Below, in pieces: positions 49,438 through 58,399 of a stretch of 64,000 nucleotides of DNA. A program made the translations under genes and the position numbers. The DNA is from Streptomyces sp. TN58 (GTDB lineage Bacteria; Actinomycetota; Actinomycetes; Streptomycetales; Streptomycetaceae). Location: assembly GCF_001941845.1 (NCBI RefSeq), contig NZ_CP018870.1, forward strand, positions 1,705,001 to 1,769,000. Reading direction: 5' to 3'. How positions within the stretch are numbered: the first letter of the stretch is position 1; each line of letters opens with the position of its first letter. Below the pieces are notes generated by a model. It saw only the letters and a list, made by a program, of their open reading frames with translations, ran no database searches and was not told where the DNA came from.

Positions 49438-49671
49438 ATGGCACGTTGCGAGGTCTGCGGAAACGACTACGGCATGTCCTTCGAGGTGCACGCGCAGGGC
49501 GCGGTGCACGTCTTCGACTGCTTCTCCTGCGCCATCCACCGCATGGCGCCCATCTGCGAGCACTGCCGGGTCCAGATCATCGGACAGGGCGTCGAGGTCG
49601 AGGGCCAGTGGTTCTGCGGCGGGCACTGCGCCCGCGCGGAAGGGAAGGTGGGCATCGTCGACCACGTGTGA
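49438..49671 (+). CDS. Small Cys-rich zinc-ribbon protein
   Basis: A 77-residue cytoplasmic protein with cysteine pairs in CEVCGND, CFSCAIH, CEHCRVQ and a final CGGHC, enough for two zinc sites. The segment MSFEVHAQGAVHVFDCFSCA is strongly conserved in character in actinomycete relatives; they are often called prokaryotic metallothionein-like proteins, but the CxxC spacing here is that of zinc ribbons. Start is uncertain: ATG at 49438 (MARCEVC) is preferred, with ATG 49429 and a TTG at 49402 upstream in frame. No ribosome site. Function unknown. Confidence 0.8.
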   Translation: MARCEVCGNDYGMSFEVHAQGAVHVFDCFSCAIHRMAPICEHCRVQIIGQGVEVEGQWFCGGHCARAEGKVGIVDHV

Positions 49672-49746
49672 CCGCCGCTCCTTCTCCTTCCCGCGACCCC
49701 GGAGGGCCACCCGGCCGCCGGGGTCCCGCTCGGCCGGGGTACCGTC

Positions 49747-50544
49747 GTGGGCGTGTACCGCTTTGTGCTGACCCGGCAGTGGGTGTCCCTCACCCTCGTC
49801 GCCCTCGTCCTCATCCCCGTGATGATCAAGCTGGGGTTCTGGCAGTACCACCGCCATGTGCACCGGGTCGCGCAGAACCAGCTGATCGAGGCGAACCTGA
49901 GGGCGGAGCCCGTCCCCGTGACGGAGGTCACCTCCCCCGGCCACAAGGTCCCCCGCTCCGACTTCTGGCGCGCCGTCACCGCGACCGGCACGTACGACTC
50001 CGCGCACGAGGTGGTCGTACGGATGCGCACCTCGAACGACGACAAGGTCGGCTTCCACGTCCTGACCCCGCTCGTCCTGGCCGACGGCCGGGTCGTGCTG
50101 GTCGACCGCGGCTGGGTGCCGGGCGGCGGCGACCCGCGTGCCTATCCGCCGGTGCCCGCCGCGCCCGCGGGCGAGGTGACGGTCACCGGGCGGCTGAAGG
50201 CCGACGAGACGAGCGGCGGCAGCGGCATCAAGGACCGCAAGGGCCTGCCCGACCGCCAGGTGATGCTGATCAACAGCGGGCAGCAGTCGGAGTACCTGGG
50301 CCGGCCGGTGCTCGGCGGCTATCTGGAGCTGACCGATCCGGCTCCGGGTGACGGCGGTCCGGAGACGGTCGCCGACCCCGACCACGACTCCATCGGCGCG
50401 CACATGGCCTACGCGGTCCAGTGGTGGCTGTTCGCCTCCGCGGTCCCGGTGGGCTGGCTGGTCCTCGTACGGCGGGAGAAGCGCGACCGCGAGGAGGCCG
50501 CGGCCCGGGCCGAAGCGGCCGAACAGGAGCCCGCGGCGGCGTAG
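49747..50544 (+). CDS. SURF1 family cytochrome oxidase assembly protein
   Basis: Membrane protein (265 residues) of the SURF1 family, which helps insert heme a or assemble cytochrome c oxidase. Two membrane helices bracket a large outside domain: residues about 10-30 (SLTLVALVLIPVMIKLGFWQ, including the GFWQYHR family motif) and about 220-240 (YAVQWWLFASAVPVGWLVL). The conserved VLVDRGWVPGG lies near residue 120. The GTG start could be two codons later. The C-terminal tail is charged and helical. Context gives no other respiratory gene. Confidence 0.92.
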   Translation: MGVYRFVLTRQWVSLTLVALVLIPVMIKLGFWQYHRHVHRVAQNQLIEANLRAEPVPVTEVTSPGHKVPRSDFWRAVTATGTYDSAHEVVVRMRTSNDDKVGFHVLTPLVLADGRVVLVDRGWVPGGGDPRAYPPVPAAPAGEVTVTGRLKADETSGGSGIKDRKGLPDRQVMLINSGQQSEYLGRPVLGGYLELTDPAPGDGGPETVADPDHDSIGAHMAYAVQWWLFASAVPVGWLVLVRREKRDREEAAARAEAAEQEPAAA

Positions 50545-50554
50545 CGTGTCGGGC

Positions 50555-51310
50555 ATGGATCTTGGACTGAAAGACCGTGTCTACATCGTCACCGGGGCCT
50601 CGCGCGGCCTCGGTTTCGCCTCCGCCCGGGAGCTGGTCGCCGACGGAGCGAAGGTCCTCGTGACGGGGCGGGACGAGAAGCGGGTGGCCGGGGCCGCCGC
50701 CGAACTCGGCCCGAACGCCGTCGCGGCGGCCGCGGACAACGCGGACCCGGCGGCCGCCGCCCGGCTCGTCGCCGCCGCACACGAGCGCTTCGGCCGCTTC
50801 GACGGCATCCTCATCAGCGTCGGCGGACCCGTCCCGGGCTTCGCCGTCGACAGCACCGACGAGCAGTGGGCGGCCGCCTTCGAGTCGGTCTTCCTCGGTG
50901 CGGTGCGGCTCGCCCGGGCGGCGGCCTCGGCGCTGGGCGAGGGCGGGGTCATCGGCTTCGTCCTGTCAGGGTCGGTCCACGAGCCGATCCCCGGCCTGAC
51001 CATCTCCAACGGCCTGCGCCCGGGGCTGGCCGGCTTCGCGAAGTCCCTGTCGGTGGAGCTCGGTCCGCGTGGGATCCGCGTCGTCGGCCTGCTTCCGGCA
51101 CGTATCGACACCGACCGGGTGCGGGAGCTGGACGCGCTGTCCGGCGACGCCGACGCGGCCCGTGCGCACAACGAGTCCGGCATCCCGCTGCGCCGGTACG
51201 GCTCCCCGGAGGAGTTCGGCCGTACGGCGGCGTTCCTGCTCTCGCCGGCCGCCTCGTACCTGACGGGCGTGATGCTCCCGGTCGACGGCGGCTCCCGGCA
51301 CGGCTTCTGA
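50555..51310 (+). CDS. SDR family oxidoreductase
   Basis: Short-chain dehydrogenase of 251 residues. The nucleotide fold is YIVTGASRGLGFASARELVA at residues 8-27. In the usual NNAG place the sequence is ISVGGPVPG, and in the place of the catalytic Ser-Tyr-Lys it has FVLSGSVHEPIPGLTISNGL; there is no Tyr-x3-Lys, so catalysis may be altered or absent. The C-terminal LTGVMLPVDGGSRHGF is normal. It starts 10 bp after the SURF1 stop and likely belongs to the same transcript. It converges on the envelope-stress cluster with only 3 bp between stops. Confidence 0.87.
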   Translation: MDLGLKDRVYIVTGASRGLGFASARELVADGAKVLVTGRDEKRVAGAAAELGPNAVAAAADNADPAAAARLVAAAHERFGRFDGILISVGGPVPGFAVDSTDEQWAAAFESVFLGAVRLARAAASALGEGGVIGFVLSGSVHEPIPGLTISNGLRPGLAGFAKSLSVELGPRGIRVVGLLPARIDTDRVRELDALSGDADAARAHNESGIPLRRYGSPEEFGRTAAFLLSPAASYLTGVMLPVDGGSRHGF

Positions 51311-51313
51311 CCG

Positions 51314-51871
51314 TCAGGTGACGCGGCGGGCGCGGTGGGAGGTGACCTTGAAGCGGGCGTCCGCCGCCAGGTCGGGCAGGCCCGCGGAGGTCCGGGCGTG
51401 GCTCAGGACGGGGCCCGCCAGGCCGGCCAGGGTGTCGGCCGGGACGGCGTGGGGCTCCAGCTCGAACGCCACCCGCAGCGCGGGAGAGCCGCGCCGTCCG
51501 CGCAGGGCGACGCGGCAGCCGGCGACCCCGTCGAGGGCGCCGGCCTCGGCGGCGACGGCGTCCGACAGGGCCCGGCCGCGCAGCACGGCGAAGCCTCCGT
51601 CCCCGGTGTCCACGGCGACCGTCCGCAGCCGCGCGCGCTTCAGCTGGGCCAGCAGCCACCACAGGGCCAGCAGCAGGCACACGACGAGCGCGGCGATCAG
51701 CACCCACCACGTCCAGCCGTCGGCATGCAGGTACCGGCGCCGGTCGGCGGCGCTCAGCAGGGGCGCGGCGCGGCCGCCCAGCGGCCGAACCGCCGTCAGC
51801 AGGACGACACCGGCCGCCAGCAGCACCGCGCCGGCCACCGCCAGCAGGATCCGGTTCACGGTTCCGGTCAA
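51314..51871 (-). CDS. AmaP-like alkaline-shock membrane anchor protein
   Basis: A 185-residue membrane protein with two N-terminal helices (residues about 7-27 and 55-77; LLAVAGAVLLAAGVVLLTAV and WTWWVLIAALVVCLLLALWW) and a soluble C-terminal domain. This is the shape of AmaP, the membrane anchor of Asp23 in Gram-positive bacteria. The Arg/Val-rich outer domain resembles the Asp23/Gls24 fold itself. Last gene of a five-gene cluster; its ATG overlaps the stop of the DUF6286 gene (ATGA). Role in envelope stress is inferred from family and neighbours. Confidence 0.82.
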   Translation of the reverse strand: MTGTVNRILLAVAGAVLLAAGVVLLTAVRPLGGRAAPLLSAADRRRYLHADGWTWWVLIAALVVCLLLALWWLLAQLKRARLRTVAVDTGDGGFAVLRGRALSDAVAAEAGALDGVAGCRVALRGRRGSPALRVAFELEPHAVPADTLAGLAGPVLSHARTSAGLPDLAADARFKVTSHRARRVT

Positions 51872-52440
51872 TCCGCTCGCCTCCTGACCCGTAGGCGCGG
51901 CCGCGGCGGGTGCACGAGGCCCAGTTCGTCGATGCCGACGGCGATCACCGCGTCCAGGTCGGCCCGTACGGCGTCCAGTTCGCGGAAGTGGGACGTGGCC
52001 CGCACCCGGACGCGTGAGCGGCCCATCCGGACCCGGGCGGACCGCACGCCGGGCACTTCCATGGCCCGGTCGCGCAGGACCTGGGCGGCGTCCCTGCGGC
52101 CGATCCCGGCCCGCAGCCGGGGGTCGCCCTGCTGGTCGGGCTCGCCGTCGTGCTCGCCGGGGGTCCGCATCATCAGGATCCTGCGGATCCCGGGTGTGAG
52201 GGCCAGCAGCAGGAGGACGGCTCCGGCCAGGACCAGGATCCCGCCGGCCACCTGCACTTCCCAGTCGGCGGGGGTGTGGGCCTCCAGCCGGTGGGCGAGT
52301 TCGCGGCGCCAGGCCATGGCGGGACGGCCCGCCCGTACGGCGGCCAGGTCGTAGAGGAACAGGCCCGCCACCGCCAGCACGAGCAGGGCGACGAGGGCCG
52401 CGGGGATGCGGCGGGCGGAGCGGAAGCGGCGTGCCGTCAC
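51868..52440 (-). CDS. DUF6286-type membrane protein
   Basis: A 190-residue protein with two membrane helices (IPAALVALLVLAVAGLFLYD near residue 12, and GGILVLAGAVLLLLALTPG about residue 62) and a basic C-terminal domain with repeated charged strands. The layout matches DUF6286 proteins that accompany Asp23 genes in streptomycetes. The GTG overlaps the stop of the upstream Asp23 gene (GTGA), and its own stop overlaps the AmaP-like start, so three proteins are made from one coupled mRNA. Confidence 0.75.
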   Translation of the reverse strand: MTARRFRSARRIPAALVALLVLAVAGLFLYDLAAVRAGRPAMAWRRELAHRLEAHTPADWEVQVAGGILVLAGAVLLLLALTPGIRRILMMRTPGEHDGEPDQQGDPRLRAGIGRRDAAQVLRDRAMEVPGVRSARVRMGRSRVRVRATSHFRELDAVRADLDAVIAVGIDELGLVHPPRPRLRVRRRAD

Positions 52441-52844
52441 CGCAGCCGCCGGTCCCGCCCGGCGCCGCTCCGGGTGTGGGAGGAGTGCAGGTGCTCGATG
52501 TCGACGGCCACCTCGGGGACCGACATGTTCGCGCACTCCTCGACGCGGCGTACGACGCTGCTGCGTACGGCCGCGCACTGGGCGGCGAGGTCGGAGGGGT
52601 AGTCGAGTTCCACGCTCACCCGAACCCGTGCGATGTCGTGGTGCACGGTGACGGTGGCGTGCGGGGGCGCGCCGGAGCTTCCGGCGAGCGCCTCCCGGGC
52701 GGCCTGCGCCGCGATCTTGGCGACGACCCGGTCGGCGATCCGGGTGGCCCCGCGGTCACCGGCGGCCACCTCGGCCGGGGTGGGCCGTACGCCGGTGCGC
52801 GGCGCTGCGGGGCCCGGCGGGCCGGCCTGCGGCGGAGTGCTCAC
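52437..52844 (-). CDS. Asp23/Gls24 family envelope stress protein
   Basis: A 135-residue Asp23/Gls24 protein. After a Pro-rich N-terminus (residues 1-27), the domain begins GATRIADRVVAKIAAQAARE, the family opening, and continues with the beta-alpha-beta pattern ATVTVHHDIARVRVSVELDY and VVRRVEECANMSVPEVAVDI. Such proteins form membrane-associated assemblies under envelope stress. Third gene of the cluster, downstream of a small membrane protein and an Asp23 paralogue; coupled to the DUF6286 gene by overlap. Confidence 0.88.
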   Translation of the reverse strand: MSTPPQAGPPGPAAPRTGVRPTPAEVAAGDRGATRIADRVVAKIAAQAAREALAGSSGAPPHATVTVHHDIARVRVSVELDYPSDLAAQCAAVRSSVVRRVEECANMSVPEVAVDIEHLHSSHTRSGAGRDRRLR

Positions 52845-52850
52845 CGCGGC

Positions 52851-53036
52851 TCACCTCCGCCGGTCGTCGCGGCGGCGGAACAGGTCCTGGGCGTCCAGGT
52901 CCCCGTCGAGGAAGCGACCGGCTACGAAGCCGACGGCTCCGAGGGCCGCGACCAGCAGAAAGGCACCGAAACCGCCGAAATAGCCGGCGAACCCCAGGGC
53001 CATGCCGGCCAACATGCCGGCGACCGCCATGCTCAT
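52851..53036 (-). CDS. Small glycine-rich membrane protein
   Basis: A 61-residue protein with one or two hydrophobic segments containing a glycine/alanine-zipper pattern (VAGMLAGMALGFAGYFGGFG, then AFLLVAALGAVGFVAGRFLD) and a highly charged RRRDDRRR tail. It lies between the two Asp23 genes, so it is probably an associated anchor or channel-like component. Start has GAGAGG 8 nt upstream. Its neighbours are separated by 15 and 6 bp, giving tight clustering. No family assigned. Confidence 0.78.
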   Translation of the reverse strand: MSMAVAGMLAGMALGFAGYFGGFGAFLLVAALGAVGFVAGRFLDGDLDAQDLFRRRDDRRR

Positions 53037-53051
53037 GTGCGCTCCTCTCGG

Positions 53052-53477
53052 CTACTGGAGTCGGGACTCCGGCTCCTCGTCGGGCTCGTCCGGCAGCTTG
53101 ACGTCGCTCACGGCGATGTTGACCTCGACGACCTCCAGGCCGGTCATGCGCTCGACCGCGGAGACGACGTTCTCACGGACCGCCCGTGCCACGTCACGGA
53201 TCGACACGCCGTAGTCGACGACGATCTCCAGGTCGAGGGCGGTCTGGACCTCGCCGACCTCGGCCTTGACCCCGCGGCTGACCGCGGCTTTCTGGCCGCC
53301 GGGAACCCGGTCGCGGACGGCGCCGAACGTACGGGAGAGGCCGCTGCCCAGGGCGTGTACGCCGACCACTTCACGGGCGGCGAGGCCGGCGATCTTCTCG
53401 ACCACCCCGTCCGCGATGGTCGTGCGCCCCCGGTCGCCGGGTGCCTTGTGGGAGCCCCCTGATGCGGTGTCGCTCAT
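53052..53477 (-). CDS. Asp23/Gls24 family envelope stress protein (first gene)
   Basis: A 141-residue paralogue of the gene at 52437. The opening TTIADGVVEKIAGLAAREV and the segments VQTALDLEIVVDYGVSIRDV and VEMTGLEVVEVNIAVSDVKL-like sequence (VERMTGLEVVEVNIAVSDV) make it a clear Asp23. It starts after GAAGGGA at a good distance; an upstream in-frame ATG (53516) has no such site. It is the promoter-proximal gene of a five-gene set (Asp23, small membrane protein, Asp23, DUF6286, AmaP-like), likely built at the membrane as one complex. Confidence 0.9.
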   Translation of the reverse strand: MSDTASGGSHKAPGDRGRTTIADGVVEKIAGLAAREVVGVHALGSGLSRTFGAVRDRVPGGQKAAVSRGVKAEVGEVQTALDLEIVVDYGVSIRDVARAVRENVVSAVERMTGLEVVEVNIAVSDVKLPDEPDEEPESRLQ

Positions 53478-53608
53478 CGCGTGTCCCTTCACGTATACGG
53501 ACTCACTCCGCTCCACGTTAGGCGCGTCGGGGCAAGAAGGCGCCCCGGGACTACGCCGGTCGGCGTGGTCCCGGGGCGCCTCAAGGCCTCGGAGATGCGC
53601 GCGGGGGG

Positions 53609-54388
53609 TCAGTCCGACAGGCCCGCCAGGTCCCGCAGGCGGCGTGCCTGGGCGGCGCGCTCGGCGGCGCGCTGGTCGTCGTAGGAGCGGGTCTGCGCGG
53701 AGCGCAGCAGGGTCTTCGTCTCGATCACGGCGTCGCGCGGCGGGGCCAGCAGGGCGGTGGTCAGGTCCTGGACGGCGGCGTCGAGCTCGTCCGCCGGGAC
53801 GACCAGGTTGGCGAGACCGACGCGCTCCGCCTCCTCGGCGTGCACGAAGCGGCCCGTCGCACAGATCTCCAGCGCGCGGGCGTAGCCGACCAGGGAGGCC
53901 AGCGGCTGGGTGCCGGCCAGGTCGGGGACCAGTCCCAGGCTCGTCTCCCGCATGGCGAACTGCACGTCGTCGGCGACAACGCGCAGGTCGCAGGCGAGTG
54001 CGAGCTGGAAGCCGGCGCCGATCGCGTGCCCCTGCACGGCGGCGACGGAGACGATGTCGTTACGCCTCCACCAGGTGAACGCCTCCTGGTACTCGGAGAT
54101 GGTGGCGTCGAGCCGTTCGTCCGAACCGCGCGCCAGATCGAGGAAGGACGGCTCGCCCTCGAAGCCTTCGGGGGTGAACGCCTGACGGTCGAGACCGGCG
54201 GAGAAGGACTTGCCCTCGCCGCGCAGCACGACGACCCGGACGGTGCCCGGCAACGACCTTCCCGCCTCGGCCAAAGCCCTCCAGAGCGCGGGGGACTGGG
54301 CATTTCGCTTGGCCGGATTGGTCAGCGTCACCGTGGCGACCGTGTCGTCGACGGTGAGTCGTACGCCGTCCTTGTCGAGCAGAGCCAT
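53609..54388 (-). CDS. Enoyl-CoA hydratase/isomerase family protein
   Basis: Crotonase-fold enzyme of 259 residues. The oxyanion-hole and CoA-binding segments are readable: KSFSAGLDRQAF near residue 60 and GHAIGAGFQLALACDLRV near residue 120, with the acidic residue in RETSLGLVPDLAGTQ. One of the two usual catalytic Glu positions may be replaced, so hydratase versus isomerase activity cannot be decided. Stands alone between the envelope cluster and a regulator gene. ATG start at 54388. Probably acts in fatty-acid or polyketide-related beta-oxidation. Confidence 0.9.
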   Translation of the reverse strand: MALLDKDGVRLTVDDTVATVTLTNPAKRNAQSPALWRALAEAGRSLPGTVRVVVLRGEGKSFSAGLDRQAFTPEGFEGEPSFLDLARGSDERLDATISEYQEAFTWWRRNDIVSVAAVQGHAIGAGFQLALACDLRVVADDVQFAMRETSLGLVPDLAGTQPLASLVGYARALEICATGRFVHAEEAERVGLANLVVPADELDAAVQDLTTALLAPPRDAVIETKTLLRSAQTRSYDDQRAAERAAQARRLRDLAGLSD

Positions 54389-54545
54389 CTGTGTGCCTCC
54401 GGTGTGCAGTCGGCCGCAAGCTCGGCCTAAGTGACTGCACAGTAACCACCCGGTCGGCCGGGAGGCCGCCCGGGGGTCACCGGAGGGAACGTCGGATCAT
54501 GTGAGCCTTGGAGCCGTTGGAGCGTTGGAACCTCTGGGTCCGGGG

Positions 54546-54767
54546 TCAGGCCGTAGCCGCCTTCTTGCCGCGCGTCGCGCCACCGCGGCCGCGCAGCGAA
54601 ACCCCGGACTCACTGAGCATCCGGTGGACGAATCCGTAGGACCGGCCGGTCTCTTCGGCCAGCGCCCGGATACTCGCACCGGAGTCGTACTTCTTCTTCA
54701 GGTCTGCCGCGAGCTTGTCGCGCGCGGCGCCGGTCACCCGGCTGCCCTTCTTCAGAGTCTCGGCCAC
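54546..54767 (-). CDS. Small helix-turn-helix protein
   Basis: A 73-residue basic protein almost entirely a helix-turn-helix: GAARDKLAADLKKKYDSGAS, then IRALAEETGRSYGFVHRMLS, where the second helix of the HTH is AEETGRSYGFVHRML. The C-terminus is Arg/Gly-rich (LRGRGGATRGKKAATA), as in nucleoid-associated or small DNA-binding proteins. GTG at 54767 is chosen as GAGGAGG lies 5-6 nt upstream; an ATG 13 codons earlier is also open. Proteins like it are conserved across Streptomyces; the target is unknown. Confidence 0.85.
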   Translation of the reverse strand: MAETLKKGSRVTGAARDKLAADLKKKYDSGASIRALAEETGRSYGFVHRMLSESGVSLRGRGGATRGKKAATA

Positions 54768-54979
54768 CCGTGCCTCCTCGTGGGAAGTGCGCTCTGGACT
54801 TCTCATGATCACCCCTCCCCGGCTTCCTGGCCACCCATTCAGCAAGGTCGGTACGACGGCATTTCCCGAGCCGTGGACACCCGAGCAGAACGGAATCTCC
54901 CCTTCCGCTGCATGACTTCCGTCACACTCCGTCGACCGCCCGAGGAATCTCCAGGTCAGGGGCCGGACCGCGGAAGACC

Positions 54980-55025
54980 GACGACCCCGGCCGCGCACCC
55001 TCGCGGGCGCGGCCGGGGCCGTCGT
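54980..55025. terminator. Hairpin terminator downstream of the ABC-F gene
   Basis: Arms of 12 bp (54985-54996 with 55007-55018) extended by further GACGAC/GTCGT pairing, in the 312-bp interval 54807-55118 between the ABC-F stop and the HTH gene. No other feature is seen there. Confidence 0.7.
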
Positions 55026-55118
55026 ACGACGCGCAACGGTACGAGACCGTCTCACTCAGATGACGGATCACCCCTGAGCCGAATGATCCATAAGGAACTG
55101 GATCAGTACCTCGGCGGG

Positions 55119-56717
<1,599 letters not shown>

Positions 56718-56958
56718 GGAAATACTCCAGGGCGGGTGGGGACGGCGGAAGGGGGCGGGACGCGAGGCTTCGACGCCGCTAATCCGCGAGGAGATTTGCC
56801 ATGGGAGACATTCTACCGGGGGTGTGCAACTGGTTTCCGGGACGGCCGTGCCCGGGGAGGGCCGGGGCGCGGGTCCGGACGAATGGGTCGATACTCGCCG
56901 CAGGGCGGTCGCGCGACCGCGCCGGCTCCACGGCCGGCCGGATGGAGGGCGGTGCGGG

Positions 56959-57849
56959 TTGCAGTTCGACGACAACGCCGGTCTGGACACGTCCGAGGTC
57001 AAGGACGTGCGGGGCAGTCGCATCCCGGGCGGGAAGGCCACCGTCGGCGGCGGCCTCGTCGGCATCCTCGCGCTCGTCATGGCCCTGCTCTTCGGAGTGG
57101 GGCCCGAGCAGCTGGGGCTGTCCACCGGGGACGAGGAGCCGGCGCCGGCCGCGTCCTCCCTCAACCAGGTGCAGCAGGCGTGCAGGACGGGCCGGGACGC
57201 GAACGCGCGCGAGGACTGCCGGATGGTCGCGGTGGTGAACAGCACGCAGGACTTCTGGCGGCAGGAGTTCGCCCGGCGCGGCGGACAGTACGGTCCGGCC
57301 TCGACGGTCTTCTTCACCGGCCGGGTGAACACCGCCTGCGGGACCGCCACCTCGGCCGTGGGGCCCTTCTACTGCCCCGCCGACCGGCAGGTCTACCTGG
57401 ACCTGAACTTCTTCGACGACCTGCGGACGAAGTTCGGGGCGAGCGGCGGCCCCTTCGCCCAGGCGTACGTGGTCGCCCACGAGTACGGGCACCACGTCCA
57501 GAACCAGCTGGGCACCCTCCAGCGGGCCCAGGACGGACGGCAGGGGGCCGACAGCAACGCCGTCAGGGTCGAGCTGCAGGCCGACTGCTACGCCGGGGTG
57601 TGGGCGCACAACGCGACGCGGACCCCGGACGAGTCGACCGGGCGGCCCCTGATCACGGACGTGACAGACGAGGACATCAGGGACGGTCTGAACGCGGCGG
57701 CGGCGGTCGGCGACGACCGCATCCAGGAGAAGCTCCAGGGCCGGGTGACCCCGGAGGCCTGGACGCACGGCTCGGCCGAGCAGCGCCGGCAGTGGTTCTA
57801 CGAGGGCTACCGGACGGGCGACATGGCCCGGTGCGACACCTTCCGCTGA
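56959..57849 (+). CDS. YpfJ/KPN_02809 family neutral zinc metallopeptidase
   Basis: Zinc metallopeptidase of 296 residues. The N-terminus (QFDDNAGLDTSEVKDVRGSR) is the family signature; a single membrane helix follows (VGGGLVGILALVMALLFGVG); the catalytic HEYGHH motif is at residues 174-179 in VVAHEYGHHVQNQLG, and the distal Glu lies in VELQADCYAGVWAH. Cys pairs suggest an exported catalytic domain. Start is a TTG at 56959 with GGAGG about 10 nt upstream, chosen because it gives the conserved N-terminus. Divergent from the ABC-F gene. Substrate unknown. Confidence 0.93.
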   Translation: MQFDDNAGLDTSEVKDVRGSRIPGGKATVGGGLVGILALVMALLFGVGPEQLGLSTGDEEPAPAASSLNQVQQACRTGRDANAREDCRMVAVVNSTQDFWRQEFARRGGQYGPASTVFFTGRVNTACGTATSAVGPFYCPADRQVYLDLNFFDDLRTKFGASGGPFAQAYVVAHEYGHHVQNQLGTLQRAQDGRQGADSNAVRVELQADCYAGVWAHNATRTPDESTGRPLITDVTDEDIRDGLNAAAAVGDDRIQEKLQGRVTPEAWTHGSAEQRRQWFYEGYRTGDMARCDTFR

Positions 57850-57911
57850 CCGTCGCCGACGCCTGCCATGCTGTGTGACGCGGGTCACCGTCACGAGAGG
57901 GAGTGATCGTC

Positions 57912-58307
57912 ATGGCAGGCGTTCCGTCCATCTGCCCCACACTGGTCTACCGCGACGCGAAGGCGGCGATCAAGCTGCTGACCGAGGCCTTCGGCTTCAG
58001 CCAGGTCGCGGTGTACGAGGGGGACGACGGCTCGGTCGTGCACGCGGAGCTGGCGTACGGCAGCGGTGTGGTGATGCTGGGCAGCAAGGGCACGGGCGGG
58101 GCCTTCGACAAGGCCATGGAGGGCGCCGGCCCTTCGGGGGTCTACGTCGTGGTCGACGACGTGGACGCCCACCACGGGCGGGCCGTCGAGCACGGGGTGG
58201 AGATCCTGATGGGACCCACCGACCAGGACTACGGCTCCCGTGACTACATGGCACGGGACGGCGAGGGCAACATCTGGAGCTTCGGCACGTACGCGCCGCA
58301 GGTCTGA
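57912..58307 (+). CDS. VOC family (glyoxalase-like) protein
   Basis: A 131-residue vicinal-oxygen-chelate fold protein. The typical features are TLVYRDAKAAIKLLTEAFGF near the N-terminus and the second beta-alpha module ending YMARDGEGNIWSFGTY, where the conserved acidic/metal-ligand position lies. Such proteins act as glyoxalase/bleomycin-resistance-type or fosfomycin-type metalloenzymes, or simply bind ligands; I cannot choose. The ATG at 57912 has GAGAGGGA about 9 nt upstream; a GTG at 57903 is also open. Follows the metallopeptidase by 62 bp on the same strand. Confidence 0.88.
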   Translation: MAGVPSICPTLVYRDAKAAIKLLTEAFGFSQVAVYEGDDGSVVHAELAYGSGVVMLGSKGTGGAFDKAMEGAGPSGVYVVVDDVDAHHGRAVEHGVEILMGPTDQDYGSRDYMARDGEGNIWSFGTYAPQV

Positions 58308-58399
58308 GACCGATGGCCGGCGGCCGCGCGTACGACGGTGCGCCGGGCGCCGCGGGCCCGCCCGACGGGACCCCGCGGCGCGTACGGACGCGCGTAGCG

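Noticed and set aside
53609..54388. Naming the crotonase-fold gene as a specific beta-oxidation hydratase (EchA/FadB)
   Set aside because: Key catalytic positions are not certain and context gives no pathway; the family name only is used.
38751..54500. Genomic island or prophage in the catabolic and RING region
   Set aside because: No integrase, tRNA attachment site, phage gene or composition change was seen; the genes look ordinary for Streptomyces chromosomes.
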